Below the pieces are notes generated by a model. The model was not told the DNA's origin and made no database searches. It saw only the letters and a list, made by a program, of their open reading frames with translations. Of a stretch of DNA of 14,033 bases, positions 1 through 7,410 are shown piece after piece. This DNA is from Cruorifilaria tuberocauda (lineage: Eukaryota > Nematoda > Chromadorea > Rhabditida > Onchocercidae). The stretch spans positions 1-14,033 of the forward strand of contig JABVXU010000953.1 in NCBI GenBank assembly GCA_013365365.1, in the 5' to 3' direction. Each line of letters begins with the position of its first letter. The first letter of the stretch is position 1. A program made the translations under genes and the position numbers.

Positions 1-112
1 CTTGAAAATTTATGCTTTGCAATTTTTATGAGAGATCTGAAAGCGTAATTGTCATGATTGATGAAGCATTGATCACTGTAACATTCAATCATTTTAATCA
101 GTTTAATTTCAG
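1..112 (+). promoter_or_regulatory. Outron or upstream intron end with a 3' splice site
   Basis: A+T-rich sequence that ends in GTTTAATTTCAG (101-112), a good nematode-type 3' splice site with a short U-rich stretch directly before the AG. In the frame of the downstream ATG there is a stop at 79-81, so the coding exon cannot extend far to the left without splicing. The AG lies only 11 bases before an ATG, a spacing typical of spliced-leader addition in nematodes, so this may be an outron and the gene's 5' end. The alternative is an ordinary intron before an internal exon, because 113-123 is also open in frame. No promoter element can be named. Confidence 0.5.
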
Positions 113-183
113 AAACGGTAAAAATGGAACAAGCGGCGCCGAAAATGGACAATAACGTTCGAATGAATATTGCTAATGGACAG
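113..183 (+). CDS. Coding exon, probably first exon of an unrecognised gene (CDS 124-183)
   Basis: After the acceptor AG at 111-112 there are 11 leader bases, then ATG at 124 in the context GTAAAAATGG, which fits nematode start sites. Twenty codons follow, encoding MEQAAPKMDN then NVRMNIANGQ, and the last codon ends exactly at CAG|GTAAGTAATT, a near-ideal 5' splice site at 184. The exon therefore ends in phase 0. It is richer in G+C than its surroundings (for example GCGGCGCCG at 133-141), as expected for coding sequence. The peptide is polar, has no signal peptide or membrane segment, and resembles no family I recognise; it may be a variable N-terminus. A second ATG in frame lies at 145. If the exon is internal rather than trans-spliced, its first two bases complete a codon from an upstream exon. 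The exon boundaries are well supported; the function is unknown. Confidence 0.7.
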
Positions 184-1400
184 GTAAGTAATTATTGATC
201 AAATAAGCCCTTAAGGTATTTCGAAAATGGAAGATTCGACCTTTGAACTTTTGTTTTCTTTAAGCTTTAACTCATAATTATAGCACTGTGAAATGTTCGT
301 TGTAATTTGATCGATTCAAATGAATTTTTAGATAAATCATTTAATCATTTATAAATTTTAATCTCATTTACATTCGATAGCTTACAAAATATTTCAGACA
401 TTTCGCCAAATTTTAATGCATTTAATTTAATGTAATCTTTGATTGATAATGGAATTTTAAATAAATGATAGAAATTTCAGTAATTGAATAAGAAGCTAAT
501 TTTAGATAACAATTAAAAATAAAAATGAATTAAACGATTTCCATTTCTGATTTAATCAATCAAAGTAATACTAACAATCATTCATCGGTAAAATTTACAA
601 ATTTATTACTTCACCATAAATAACCTTCATGATAAGCAGTGATTCAGTTTTTTTTCTCGGAATATCGAGCTCAATCAATCCCAGATGTTAACATCTCGGG
701 AATCGACTTCTTTGGGAGAAGTATTCTTTTCATCTCATAACACAAAAGACACTTTTATAACTTTCTATCTTCACCAGATGTCTTCTCATCCTTTTGAATT
801 CTTTTTTATTGTAATAGTTATCGTAAAAAATTTTTTTTTTTCAATTTAACTTTTCTTTGCATTTCTTTTTGTTAGCCGAAAAATGCTCAGAAATTTTATC
901 AATTTCCAAGTATATTCAATTTAACAAATAATACAAATACGAGAAATCAAAAATTTAGTAAAAACTTCCAGAAAAAACTTGAAGAAATTGAGTAAAGCAA
1001 TATCAGTAAGTAATAACTGTAAAGTAAGAGTATTGCTGTAAAAAATTTTTAATTTAAGAAATTTACTAAAATTTACAAAAAAAAAATAATTTGATGTGCT
1101 TCTAAACGAAGCAATTGTTAGTTAAGAATAGAATTTAGAAAAATATTATAAATTTCAATAATTTCAATAAATGATTAAGTTTAATTGGAAATTAATTTAA
1201 TTAGAAAGCTAAATAATTCCGCCTTTTTTTGTTTTTTCATCTTTTTTTTCTCCAATGAAATAATTTTTTGGATAAGTTTAATGAAAAAAAAAAATTATCA
1301 AACCTATGGCTTTTCTCATTTTCTCAAATATTAATTGATTTAAATAAATAATAAACAACTGAGAATAGATGAAAAGCTAAGAAGCACAGATAATTTTTTC
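184..1400 (+). other. Intron block: A+T-rich sequence with one small structured patch
   Basis: No gene is seen. It is mostly homopolymer-rich A and T sequence. A/T junctions lie about 7-10 bases apart at 1045, 1052, 1061 and 1071, a short example of the periodic A/T clusters described in C. elegans introns. A G+C-richer patch at 667-725 with palindromes is listed separately. A GTAAGTAAT donor-like string occurs at about 1006 but has no supporting exon. Confidence 0.5.
680..722. promoter_or_regulatory. Two adjacent palindromes in a G+C-richer patch
   Basis: A perfect 14-bp palindrome, AGATGTTAACATCT, spans 683-696. It is flanked by CCC (680-682) and, after one bulged base, GGG (698-700), which would lengthen the stem. 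A second small hairpin follows at once: ACTTCT (706-711), loop TTGGG, AGAAGT (717-722). The patch stands out from the A/T background. It could be a binding site for a dimeric factor or a small RNA structure; the function is not known. Confidence 0.35.
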
Positions 1401-1410
1401 TGAATAAATT

Positions 1411-1486
1411 TTTAGTTTCAAATAGTTTTGGCTTCAAGTAAACTTTAGTTTCAAATAGTATAAGTGAATTTTTAGTTTCAAATAGT
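1411..1486 (+). repeat. Three copies of a 16-bp motif
   Basis: TTTAGTTTCAAATAGT occurs exactly at 1411-1426, 1444-1459 and 1471-1486, with spacings of 33 and 27 bp. The flanks of copies one and three are also similar (TGAAT before the copy, AGTT after it). Degenerate A-rich copies of CAAATA/AAATAAAA continue to about 1570. This looks like local tandem duplication with drift between the copies. Confidence 0.7.
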
Positions 1487-2105
1487 TCTCAAATAAAAAT
1501 GAAAATAAAATAGTTTTTAAATAAAATAAAACTGAAATAAAATAAAAATGAAAAAAGTTTTCAAATAAAAAATTTTTTTTTTGATTGATTTGATCATCTC
1601 GCAAAAGCATTCTTCGCACACGAAATAGAATTTTCAAATTCTATCCAAAACGTGTAACGTATAAGCAAGCGTAACTACGCTTAGATTTAGAAAAATTTTC
1701 CCATGCATGTTATTAATTTTGTGAATTAATTTAAAATCAAATAATCATTATGATTGTGATAATTTGAATAGATTCAATTCGATATTAAATATGATATGAG
1801 ATACTTGTACGTTTTTAAATTCATTTCTAATTTCATGCTTTTGTTAAGAATAAAACTATCAATTAATAAAATGAAAGAAAGGAATAGGAATTAATTTGAA
1901 ATCAAAATAGCTAATATAATAAATAAAGTAAATGAGTTCTAAAAGAAATTAAGCGATTTATTTAATTTACATATTAAGTTATTCAATTCTTATTATTTCG
2001 TTGCTTTTACTATTAAAGCAAAGGCAGAATTATATGAATTAATTGTCTAAAAAAAAATTGCAAATGCTATTACATATAAATGCAAAGCATAAGGAAAATA
2101 AGCAT

Positions 2106-2108
<3 letters not shown>
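1487..2108 (+). other. Intron block with no gene seen
   Basis: A-rich stretches run to about 1570. A 7-bp perfect inverted repeat, AAGCGTA-AC-TACGCTT, lies at 1667-1682 within a slightly G+C-richer patch (1650-1685). The rest to 2108 is ordinary A+T-rich sequence with no coding or repeat signal that I can support. Confidence 0.45.

Positions 2109-2140
<32 letters not shown>
2109..2140. repeat. (AG)16 microsatellite
   Basis: Sixteen uninterrupted AG units, followed by further purine-only sequence (GGAGGGAGAAGGGAAGAAAG) to 2160. Long purine tracts can form triplex DNA, and GA repeats can bind GAGA-type or SR-type proteins. The tract is complementary to the CT tract at 8910-8935. Confidence 0.95.
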
Positions 2141-2146
<6 letters not shown>

Positions 2147-2160
2147 AGAAGGGAAGAAAG

Positions 2161-2540
2161 TTATATAATGCTTTTCTGGAAGCAATTAATTTAAAAATTG
2201 AAATGTAATTGTAGCATTGAATTCTTATCATTTCAAATATGTAAGGAGTGAAAAATGAATGAATAATATTTTTTTTTTCAGTTTTTTCATCTCTTCTCTT
2301 TTCTTTTTTTTGATTTTCACTCTTATAGAATTTATGCTTGAACAAAATAAATTATAACTTTCCAGAAATAAATAAATAAGTAAATCAAATAAAGCTTTCT
2401 AGAAATAAATCACTAAATCATTCACATTAAGATTTCTTAATTATTGCCATCTAAATCTACTGATTTCAACAAAATTATTTATTTGTACTAGGAAAAAAAT
2501 TTCCTTTTTATTTAGTTTTCTTCGTTTCTATCTTGCCCTT
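2161..2540 (+). other. Intron block with a small direct repeat
   Basis: No gene is seen. CTTTCCAGAAATAAAT (2358-2373) recurs as CTTTCTAGAAATAAAT (2395-2410), 15 of 16 bases identical with a 37-bp offset. Otherwise the block is A+T-rich sequence with T-tracts. Confidence 0.45.
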
Positions 2541-2576
2541 TTCATTAGTAATCCGAATTTCATTAGTAATCCGAAT
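2541..2576 (+). repeat. Perfect 18-bp tandem duplication
   Basis: TTCATTAGTAATCCGAAT at 2541-2558 is repeated without change at 2559-2576. The identity suggests a recent slippage or repair duplication. Confidence 0.95.
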
Positions 2577-2969
2577 GCTTCTCCTTCTTTTTTTTTTCCT
2601 TTCCCTTAACTCTTATCTGATTTATCAAAGAAAACGTCATTTCCGAATTAAACTAAAAAAGAGAAAGATCGTAGTGATGGAAACAAAAAGTTAAAACAAT
2701 TAATTTCAACGTTTCTCTTTTGTGTTTTTTTTTTGTTTGTGTATTAAAGTGTATATCAATAGATATTTTTGTGGGTTATTTAATTTGTCATTTCTTATTT
2801 AACATTTCATTCATTTTTTAATTTTCAATCAAAAAATTAGCAAATGAAAGAGAGAAAGAGAGAGAGGAAGAGAAGGAAGAAAAAGACAACAAAAAGCCGG
2901 TAACTGTAAATGAGAATTGATTAAAGGAAGCGTTCAGTTTTCAACATTTCTAAATTGTACTGAAATTTT
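2577..2969 (+). other. Intron block with a 41-base all-purine tract
   Basis: No gene is seen. Positions 2846-2886 contain only purines (GAAAGAGAGAAAGAGAGAGA, then GGAAGAGAAGGAAG and AAAAGA), the second GA-rich tract on this strand. The rest is T-rich and A-rich intron sequence. Confidence 0.5.
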
Positions 2970-3135
2970 TTGTTTTCTTAATTTGAGTATAAATAATTTT
3001 ACGGCTAAACGTGAAAACGGAAGATAAACATTTTGATAATGGAGAAGGTAAAAGAAAAAAAAAACGGAAGAGTGGAAGGATTTCTTTTCTTCAATTTGAG
3101 TATAATTTTACGGATAAACGTGAAAACGGAAGATA
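2970..3135 (+). repeat. Imperfect tandem duplication, about 110-bp period
   Basis: Two copies share AATTTGAGTAT (2980-2990 and 3093-3103), then TTTTACGG, then AAACGTGAAAACGGAAGATA ending at 3026 and 3135. The first copy has four extra bases (AAAT) and one C/A difference (ACGGCT against ACGGAT). Both copies are followed by related purine-rich sequence containing GGAAGA and GGAGAA. The shared core is richer in G+C than its surroundings. Confidence 0.85.
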
Positions 3136-3828
3136 GATGTTTGATAGGTTGAGAGAGTTGAAGGAAGAAAAATGGAGAATCTCTTCGATTTGCTGCTGAT
3201 TCATGGAAACTGGAATGACAAAATATCATTAAGATTTATCAAGAACGGAAAAAAAGTTTTTTCTTTTCGAGAAAGAGAGAAGACGTATTATTACTACGTT
3301 GAAATTTTTGCTGTAAAGCAAAAATGTTTCAGTCATCGTAACGAAACGAAATGGAATGAACGAACAAAACAAAACGAACGGATTTTTTGTTTTTTGTTTT
3401 TTTTTTTGAAAGAAATTTATCCTTGAAATTATTTTATTTATCGATAAGAGCAATTAAGAAGAAAGAAATTTAAAAATCAGAATTGAGTTCTTTGTTTTTT
3501 TTTTTTTAAATCGTTAATTTATTGATTCATTTTTTTCTTTTTTCATTTATCAAGACGGAAAAAATTTTTAAGTAAATATTTTCAGTGATTAATAGGAATA
3601 TTATGATATTTAGATGTTTTTTTCTTCCTAGAATCGAATTAAATAGTTCATGACCTTTGTGCAAACTGTTCTTTTTGCTTTAATTTGAAGAGCATCGGGA
3701 AAAAGAGAGGCAAATAAACAGCGAAAGAAAAAAAAAAGAAAAGTAGAAGGAAATGGAGGAAAGAAAAGTTTTAAGAAAATGAAAATGATAATCAAATAAA
3801 AGTTAATTTAATTATTTGTAGTCTTAGA
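3136..3828 (+). other. Intron block with an unsupported 84-codon open frame
   Basis: A plus-strand ATG frame runs from 3172 to 3426, but the opposite strand is open over the same bases, there is no good acceptor before it, and the predicted peptide is dominated by low-complexity F, K, R, E and Y. It is therefore not called as a gene. From 3430 to 3828 the sequence is A/T homopolymers with a purine-rich patch at about 3695-3775. Confidence 0.4.
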
Positions 3829-3961
3829 TGCTAATTACAATCTATAGTTAAATTCGCATATTTATTATTACCTATTAAAGATGTAGTTAAAGTAATAGTT
3901 TTATTACCACAGTTTTAAATGCTAATTGCAATCATGATTATGCTAATTACATTCATGATTA
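3829..3961 (+). repeat. 21-bp repeats next to the foldback element
   Basis: TGCTAATTGCAATCATGATTA (3920-3940; 21 bases, first 20 TGCTAATTGCAATCATGATT) is followed directly by a copy with two differences at 3941-3961. A more diverged relative starting TGCTAATTACAATC lies at 3829-3850. The repeats stop about 44 bp before the left arm of the 76-bp inverted repeat and may belong to the same insertion, but this is not shown. Confidence 0.65.
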
Positions 3962-4004
3962 AGATAAGTTTCTCACGCTGATTCCTGTTTGTTAAATATG
4001 TTGC

Positions 4005-4173
4005 TAATAGTATTTCACATGGTATAATTCATTCAGTCGATGAATTTTCAAATATATAAAAATTTAATGAAACTGATATTGTATGTTAAATATACGCAAT
4101 ATCAGTTTCATTAAATTTTTATACATTTGAAAATTCATTGACTGAATGAATTATACTATGTGAAATACTATTA
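4005..4173. repeat. Near-perfect 76-bp inverted repeat (foldback or MITE-like element)
   Basis: The left arm 4005-4080 (starting TAATAGTATTTCACAT) is the reverse complement of the right arm 4098-4173 (ending ATGTGAAATACTATTA), with only three differences in 76 positions. In a plus-strand transcript two of these would be G-U wobble pairs (4021/4157 and 4039/4139) and one an A-C mismatch (4054/4124). The spacer 4081-4097 is 17 bases and could add a few pairs (GTAT...ATAC). The structure resembles a palindromic miniature inverted-repeat transposable element. TA is present at both ends, compatible with a Tc1/mariner-type TA duplication, but a palindrome produces this automatically, so the family is not established. 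Transcribed within the intron it would form long double-stranded RNA, a possible substrate for ADAR editing or for Dicer. It holds no open frame of note. Confidence 0.85.
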
Positions 4174-4633
4174 TATACTTAAACTCAATCTGAAAATTAT
4201 AGTTAATATTTATAATTATAGTTATAATCTAGTAATTATACTATTTTAGATTTATCTTATAGTAAGAATGCTTAATAAGGTAATACTCATAAATCATTCT
4301 ATCCATTGTAATTATCACTATTTTTACAATATTTCACTAACGATTCATTTTAAAAGATAGTTCTATTTCATAATAGAAATGTTGAATTTCAGTTAGCAAA
4401 TTTAATAATTAAAAGCGATTGAATCATTTCAATCAATCTTTCAGCATTTTTCTTTATTGAATTATGATAAATAGGAGAAATGTAACAAATAGTTCGTCGT
4501 TCGTTAAATGACCTATTTTTATTTCATTTGTTTTTCAGAATGGTTTTTTTTTTCTCTTTTTGATTTTTTACATGTTCAATTTTAAATATTTAATCAAAAT
4601 AAATAATTGACAATTTGTTCATATCATACATAC
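4174..4633 (+). other. Intron block with no gene seen
   Basis: A+T-rich sequence. Positions 4190-4260 hold several related strings (ATTATAGTTA, AATTATAGTTATAA, GTAATTATACTA) that resemble material left of the foldback (3835-3910) in inverted orientation only loosely. No coding signal is seen. Confidence 0.4.
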
Positions 4634-4659
4634 ATTAATTAATTAATTAATTAATTAAT
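4634..4659. repeat. (TTAA/ATTA)n simple repeat
   Basis: About six uninterrupted AATT units follow CATACATACATT. It is a self-complementary tetranucleotide microsatellite. Similar shorter runs occur at about 10410-10438 and 10597-10622. Confidence 0.9.
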
Positions 4660-5175
4660 GTTTTGTTCCAAACTTCTTTACAAATTTTTTTTTCTGAAAA
4701 AAATGAATTTTGACTGATAATATTTTAATGCCATCATCAACAAAACATACATCGCAACAATCATCGTTTTAAACATTTGCTTGCCGGATCCAAATGTTGA
4801 AAAAATTTTTTGTTACGGATGTTTATTGACGTGGAAAGGGCACTTAGAAAGAACTGATAATGAAATTCAATGAAATCGTTGATTAATTAATTTCCCCTTC
4901 GAATTTCATTCGAAAAATTAAAGTGTAAAAGTGGGGAAAAAAAAGGAAATCATTTACTGAAAAAAAGTAAATATGTATCTTAATTAATTAATCTTTCAAT
5001 ACAAATTAATTTCAATTTAATAATTGACAAATATTTCTCAAATTATCAAAACAAGAATTGAATTAGCGATGTGTTCATTGAAGCGGAAAATTTTCCAATA
5101 TATACTCATTTGTCAATTAATTAATTTTAACTAAAAATTTTCATTTGTTTTAATTGAATTAATTCATTTTACCGC
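4660..5175 (+). other. Intron block with no gene seen
   Basis: A+T-rich sequence with AATTAATT runs. A slightly G+C-richer patch at 4781-4850 contains TGACGTGG (4827-4834), which matches the unfolded-protein-response element core of animals. One such site is close to chance expectation in a window of this size. Confidence 0.35.
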
Positions 5176-5340
5176 AAAAATTTTACTTATTCGAATTAAA
5201 AAGAAAATTTTTTTCTGAATTTTTTTAAATTCAGTAAATTTATTCATAATTTCTATTTTATATTATAATTATTAATTAATTACTAGAAATTTTAAGAAAA
5301 GGAAAAATGTATATTTTTTCAAATTTTCAAAAAATTTACA
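5176..5340 (+). promoter_or_regulatory. Periodic A/T cluster tract with a hairpin
   Basis: A-to-T junctions (AA|TT type) fall at 5207, 5219, 5229, 5238, 5249, 5268, 5279 and 5289, a spacing close to one DNA helical turn with one slot missing. C. elegans introns carry periodic An/Tn clusters of this kind, which are associated with resistance to germline silencing. The tract also holds a perfect hairpin, CTGAATTT-TTTT-AAATTCAG, at 5215-5234. It ends in AATTTACAG (5332-5340), a plausible 3' splice site. Periodicity judged by eye in A+T-rich DNA can mislead. Confidence 0.35.
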
Positions 5341-6237
5341 GAAATGATATTTTCATTCTTCAGTTTCTTATTTAACAATTATAATGATTTATCATTAATC
5401 ATCAAATTCATTTACTCACTTTCCTCTCTCTCTTCCTTTGATGATATGAAATATCATTTAACAGTTGCAGAAATTCAAATTTATCAAATAAATTCTGCTG
5501 ATAAAATTAGTGAAATAAATTTTGATTGATATCAAATTAAATAATTTTATGGAACAAAAAGAATGAGAGGAAATGATATTTAATGCGGAAATTACAAAAA
5601 AAAATAATTTTTTAAAAAATCAATGAAATAAGAGAAAAAAAAAACAAAAATGAATTCTTTTCGATATTTTAAATGGCTGATTTTCTTCTTTTTCTATTTC
5701 GATTAAAGAATTTTCTAAATTACAGAATTTGAATTTTGTTCTTTTTTCTTTTTTCAAATGACTTATTATGAAAATACTTCAAGAATTATAAATCATGAGG
5801 CATTTATTTTTCAACATTAAAAAAAAAGTTTTTTTTTTTTTTAAACACTAAACAATTTTCAAACAACTATTTTAAGCAATAAAAATATCAATAATGTTGT
5901 TTATTTAGAATTATTTCTATCAATTGAGATGTTTTGCTAAACGTCACTTTACTTTATTTTCATTTCAGTTAAGTTTGAATTTGAGTTTTTTAAAAAAAAA
6001 GAAAAAAAAAACTTTATTTAATGTCATTCATTGAGAGATGTTAATTTGAAGTGTAAATTTGTATGCTAATGTGTGAAAAAAGAGAGGAAGGAAAATTGAT
6101 TAGCTTATTTAAAGTATTTGAAAAAGTACAAAATTAAACAGTTCACCTTTTCAAAATCTTTTAACAATTCATTACATTTCATTTCTGTTTAATTTTGCAT
6201 GAAAATATTTTAATTTTAAATGTTGCATTAAATTTTA
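5341..6237 (+). other. Intron block with an unsupported 61-codon frame
   Basis: Directly after the TTTACAG at 5340 an ATG at 5344 opens 61 codons to a TGA at 5527-5529. No donor ends the frame, and the composition is ordinary A+T-rich sequence with a short CT-rich run (5420-5437). It is not called as a gene. From 5530 to 6237 there are only A and T tracts. Confidence 0.35.
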
Positions 6238-6272
6238 ATGAAAAATGAAAAGTTATTGGGATGGGTTAAATT

Positions 6273-6582
6273 TGATAAGGAAGAAATTGATATATTTTTA
6301 TCAATTTTATCATATGAATGTAAAAGCAAATACAAATTGATAAGATCTGTTTTGCTTATCACTTTAATTCGTCCCTCTTTTACTTTATTTTTTTTTTTCA
6401 AAAGCATCATTTTACTATGCCTTTCTTCTCATTTAGGGATAAAAAAGAAAGTTGAATAATAAAATTTGAAATAAACTATTTTGATATGATATGATAATGA
6501 TAACAGTGATAATAATTAAATGATAAGACTACTATATAACTTTTTTTATCACTGAATTCAATGTGAAATCTTTCCTTTATCA
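6273..6582. promoter_or_regulatory. GATA-site cluster 1 (11 TGATAA/TTATCA cores)
   Basis: TGATAA or its complement starts at 6273, 6298, 6307, 6338, 6356, 6492, 6498, 6507, 6521, 6546 and 6577. Two of these extend to TGATAAG(A/G), the preferred form for nematode intestinal GATA factors of the ELT-2 type. The middle part (6481-6526) includes overlapping TGATATGATATGATAATGATAA repeats, so some sites come from local duplication. By eye the density is several times that of the neighbouring intron (about three per kb in 4300-6200). An intronic enhancer bound by GATA factors is a reasonable hypothesis, not a demonstrated function. A 73-codon open frame at 6238-6459 overlaps it but is not supported as coding. 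Confidence 0.4.
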
Positions 6583-6591
6583 TTTAATAAA

Positions 6592-6613
6592 TTCTATTTG
6601 ATATAGGTAAGTG
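6592..6613 (+). other. Acceptor joined directly to a strong donor (possible recursive splice site)
   Basis: TTCTATTTGATATAG|GTAAGTGATG places a TAG acceptor-like sequence, with a pyrimidine-leaning lead-in, directly before a GTAAGTGA donor at 6607. Such zero-length exons serve as ratchet points in very long introns of insects and vertebrates. It is the only good AG|GTAAGT other than the first-exon donor that I found in the window. The polypyrimidine tract is weak, and recursive splicing is not well established in nematodes. Confidence 0.2.
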
Positions 6614-6681
6614 ATGCAAAAAAAAATCAATAGTGAAAATAATTGTAATCACATTTCGTTTTGGAATAAAGGTAAAAGATT

Positions 6682-6727
6682 GAGAGAGAGAGAGAGAGAG
6701 GGAGAGAGAGGGAGAGAGAGGGAGAGG
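6682..6727. repeat. GA microsatellite with GGAGAGAGAG decamers
   Basis: GA units run from 6682 to 6700 and then become a 10-bp higher-order repeat, GGAGAGAGAG, at 6701-6710 and 6711-6720 with a partial copy after it. The purine-rich character continues to about 6745. The tract is complementary to the CT tract at 8910-8935 in the same transcript. Confidence 0.9.
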
Positions 6728-6919
6728 AAATTGGAGGGACAATTAGGAAAAGCAAACAACAAGGCGAATCATCGGATGGGTAAAATCAGCAACTAACAAA
6801 CCAACCAACCCATTGATCGTTTTACGAATCGATAAAGTTGGAATAAATACATCCAACCTACTATCCCGCATCATAATATCACCTTTACTCAATCCTTACT
6901 ACCATCCCTCTCAATCATC

Positions 6920-7410
6920 TGCTTATCCGGAATTTATCACCTCTTTCCATTCTGATACAGTCAAATCCGCTTATCTCCCTGGGGGATTTATCATCATTAT
7001 CTTCAACCAATGGTACCTTCGTAGTACCATTCTCACCAGAGGCTTAATTTCCGCTTATCTCTCCAGAGAATTATCATCTCATGAATTTTCTCCAGTGGAT
7101 AAATCTTTGCTATTAGTTATCGATTTTTGCTATCTTCAATCAGTAGTATCTTAATATCATCCTCTCGAATGATCTCGAACTCTTGCTTATCTCTCCAGAG
7201 AACTTATCACCTTGATAAATGATAAATTTTCTTCAGTGTAGAAAACTTTGTTACCATCACTGATTCTTCCGATCATTTGTGAGGTTTTTTTTGGAAAGGA
7301 TAAATCTTCTGTTATTATCATTAGTTGTTGCTATCATTTTGAATCATGATATCATCATGGTGAATTTTATCCAGGAAATAAATTATCACTATAATTAGTG
7401 ATTCGTAAAT
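6920..7410. repeat. Degenerate repeat block, richer in G+C, with GATA-site cluster 2
   Basis: GCTTATCTCTCCAGAGAA occurs exactly at 7053-7070 and 7184-7201, and a related GCTTATCTCCCTGGGGGA lies at 6969-6986. After the exact pair, further segments align loosely (TTTCTCCAGTGGATAAATC with TTTCTTCAGTGTAGAAAAC; GGATAAATCTT and TTGCTATC recur at about 7300-7345), giving a period of about 130 bp. The block contains eight TTATCA/TGATAA cores (6934, 6988, 7071, 7204, 7213, 7220, 7315, 7383) and several more TTATC. A perfect hairpin, AATGGTAC-CTTCGTA-GTACCATT, lies at 7009-7031. A 113-codon open frame (6813-7154) covers part of it but has no ATG start. This could be a decayed transposable element or an enhancer built by duplication. 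Confidence 0.5.

Noticed and set aside
2070..2345. Minus-strand frame with repeated Ser-Leu residues
   Set aside because: The repeat is the antisense translation of the (AG)16 microsatellite; no other coding sign.
3172..3426. 84-codon ATG frame on the plus strand (starts MENLFDLLLIHGNW)
   Set aside because: The first 25 residues look protein-like, but both strands are open here, there is no acceptor close before it, the second half is low-complexity (FREREK, YYYY, FFLFFF), and no domain is visible.
3835..4300. Extension of the foldback into a larger, about 450-bp inverted element
   Set aside because: Only short loose matches (such as TATTACC-TATTAA) pair outside the 76-bp arms; not enough to claim longer terminal repeats.
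4827..4834. TGACGTGG and the related TCACGTCA at 9408 as stress-response elements
   Set aside because: Two such matches are near chance expectation for a window of this size and neither lies next to a supported promoter.
5341..5529. Possible exon after TTTACAG, 61 codons from ATG at 5344
   Set aside because: No donor closes it and the frame ends in a stop inside ordinary A+T-rich sequence. It would have to be a terminal exon, for which there is no other sign.
6238..6459. 73-codon ATG frame on the plus strand, mirrored by a minus-strand frame
   Set aside because: Open on both strands, and carried by TTATC/GATAA repeats and a T-tract; no splice sites or domain support it.
6813..7154. 113-codon plus-strand open frame, the longest in the window
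   Set aside because: It begins with TTG, not ATG, lies in a block of degenerate repeats rich in TTATC, has no acceptor or donor that would make it an exon, and resembles no protein family I know.
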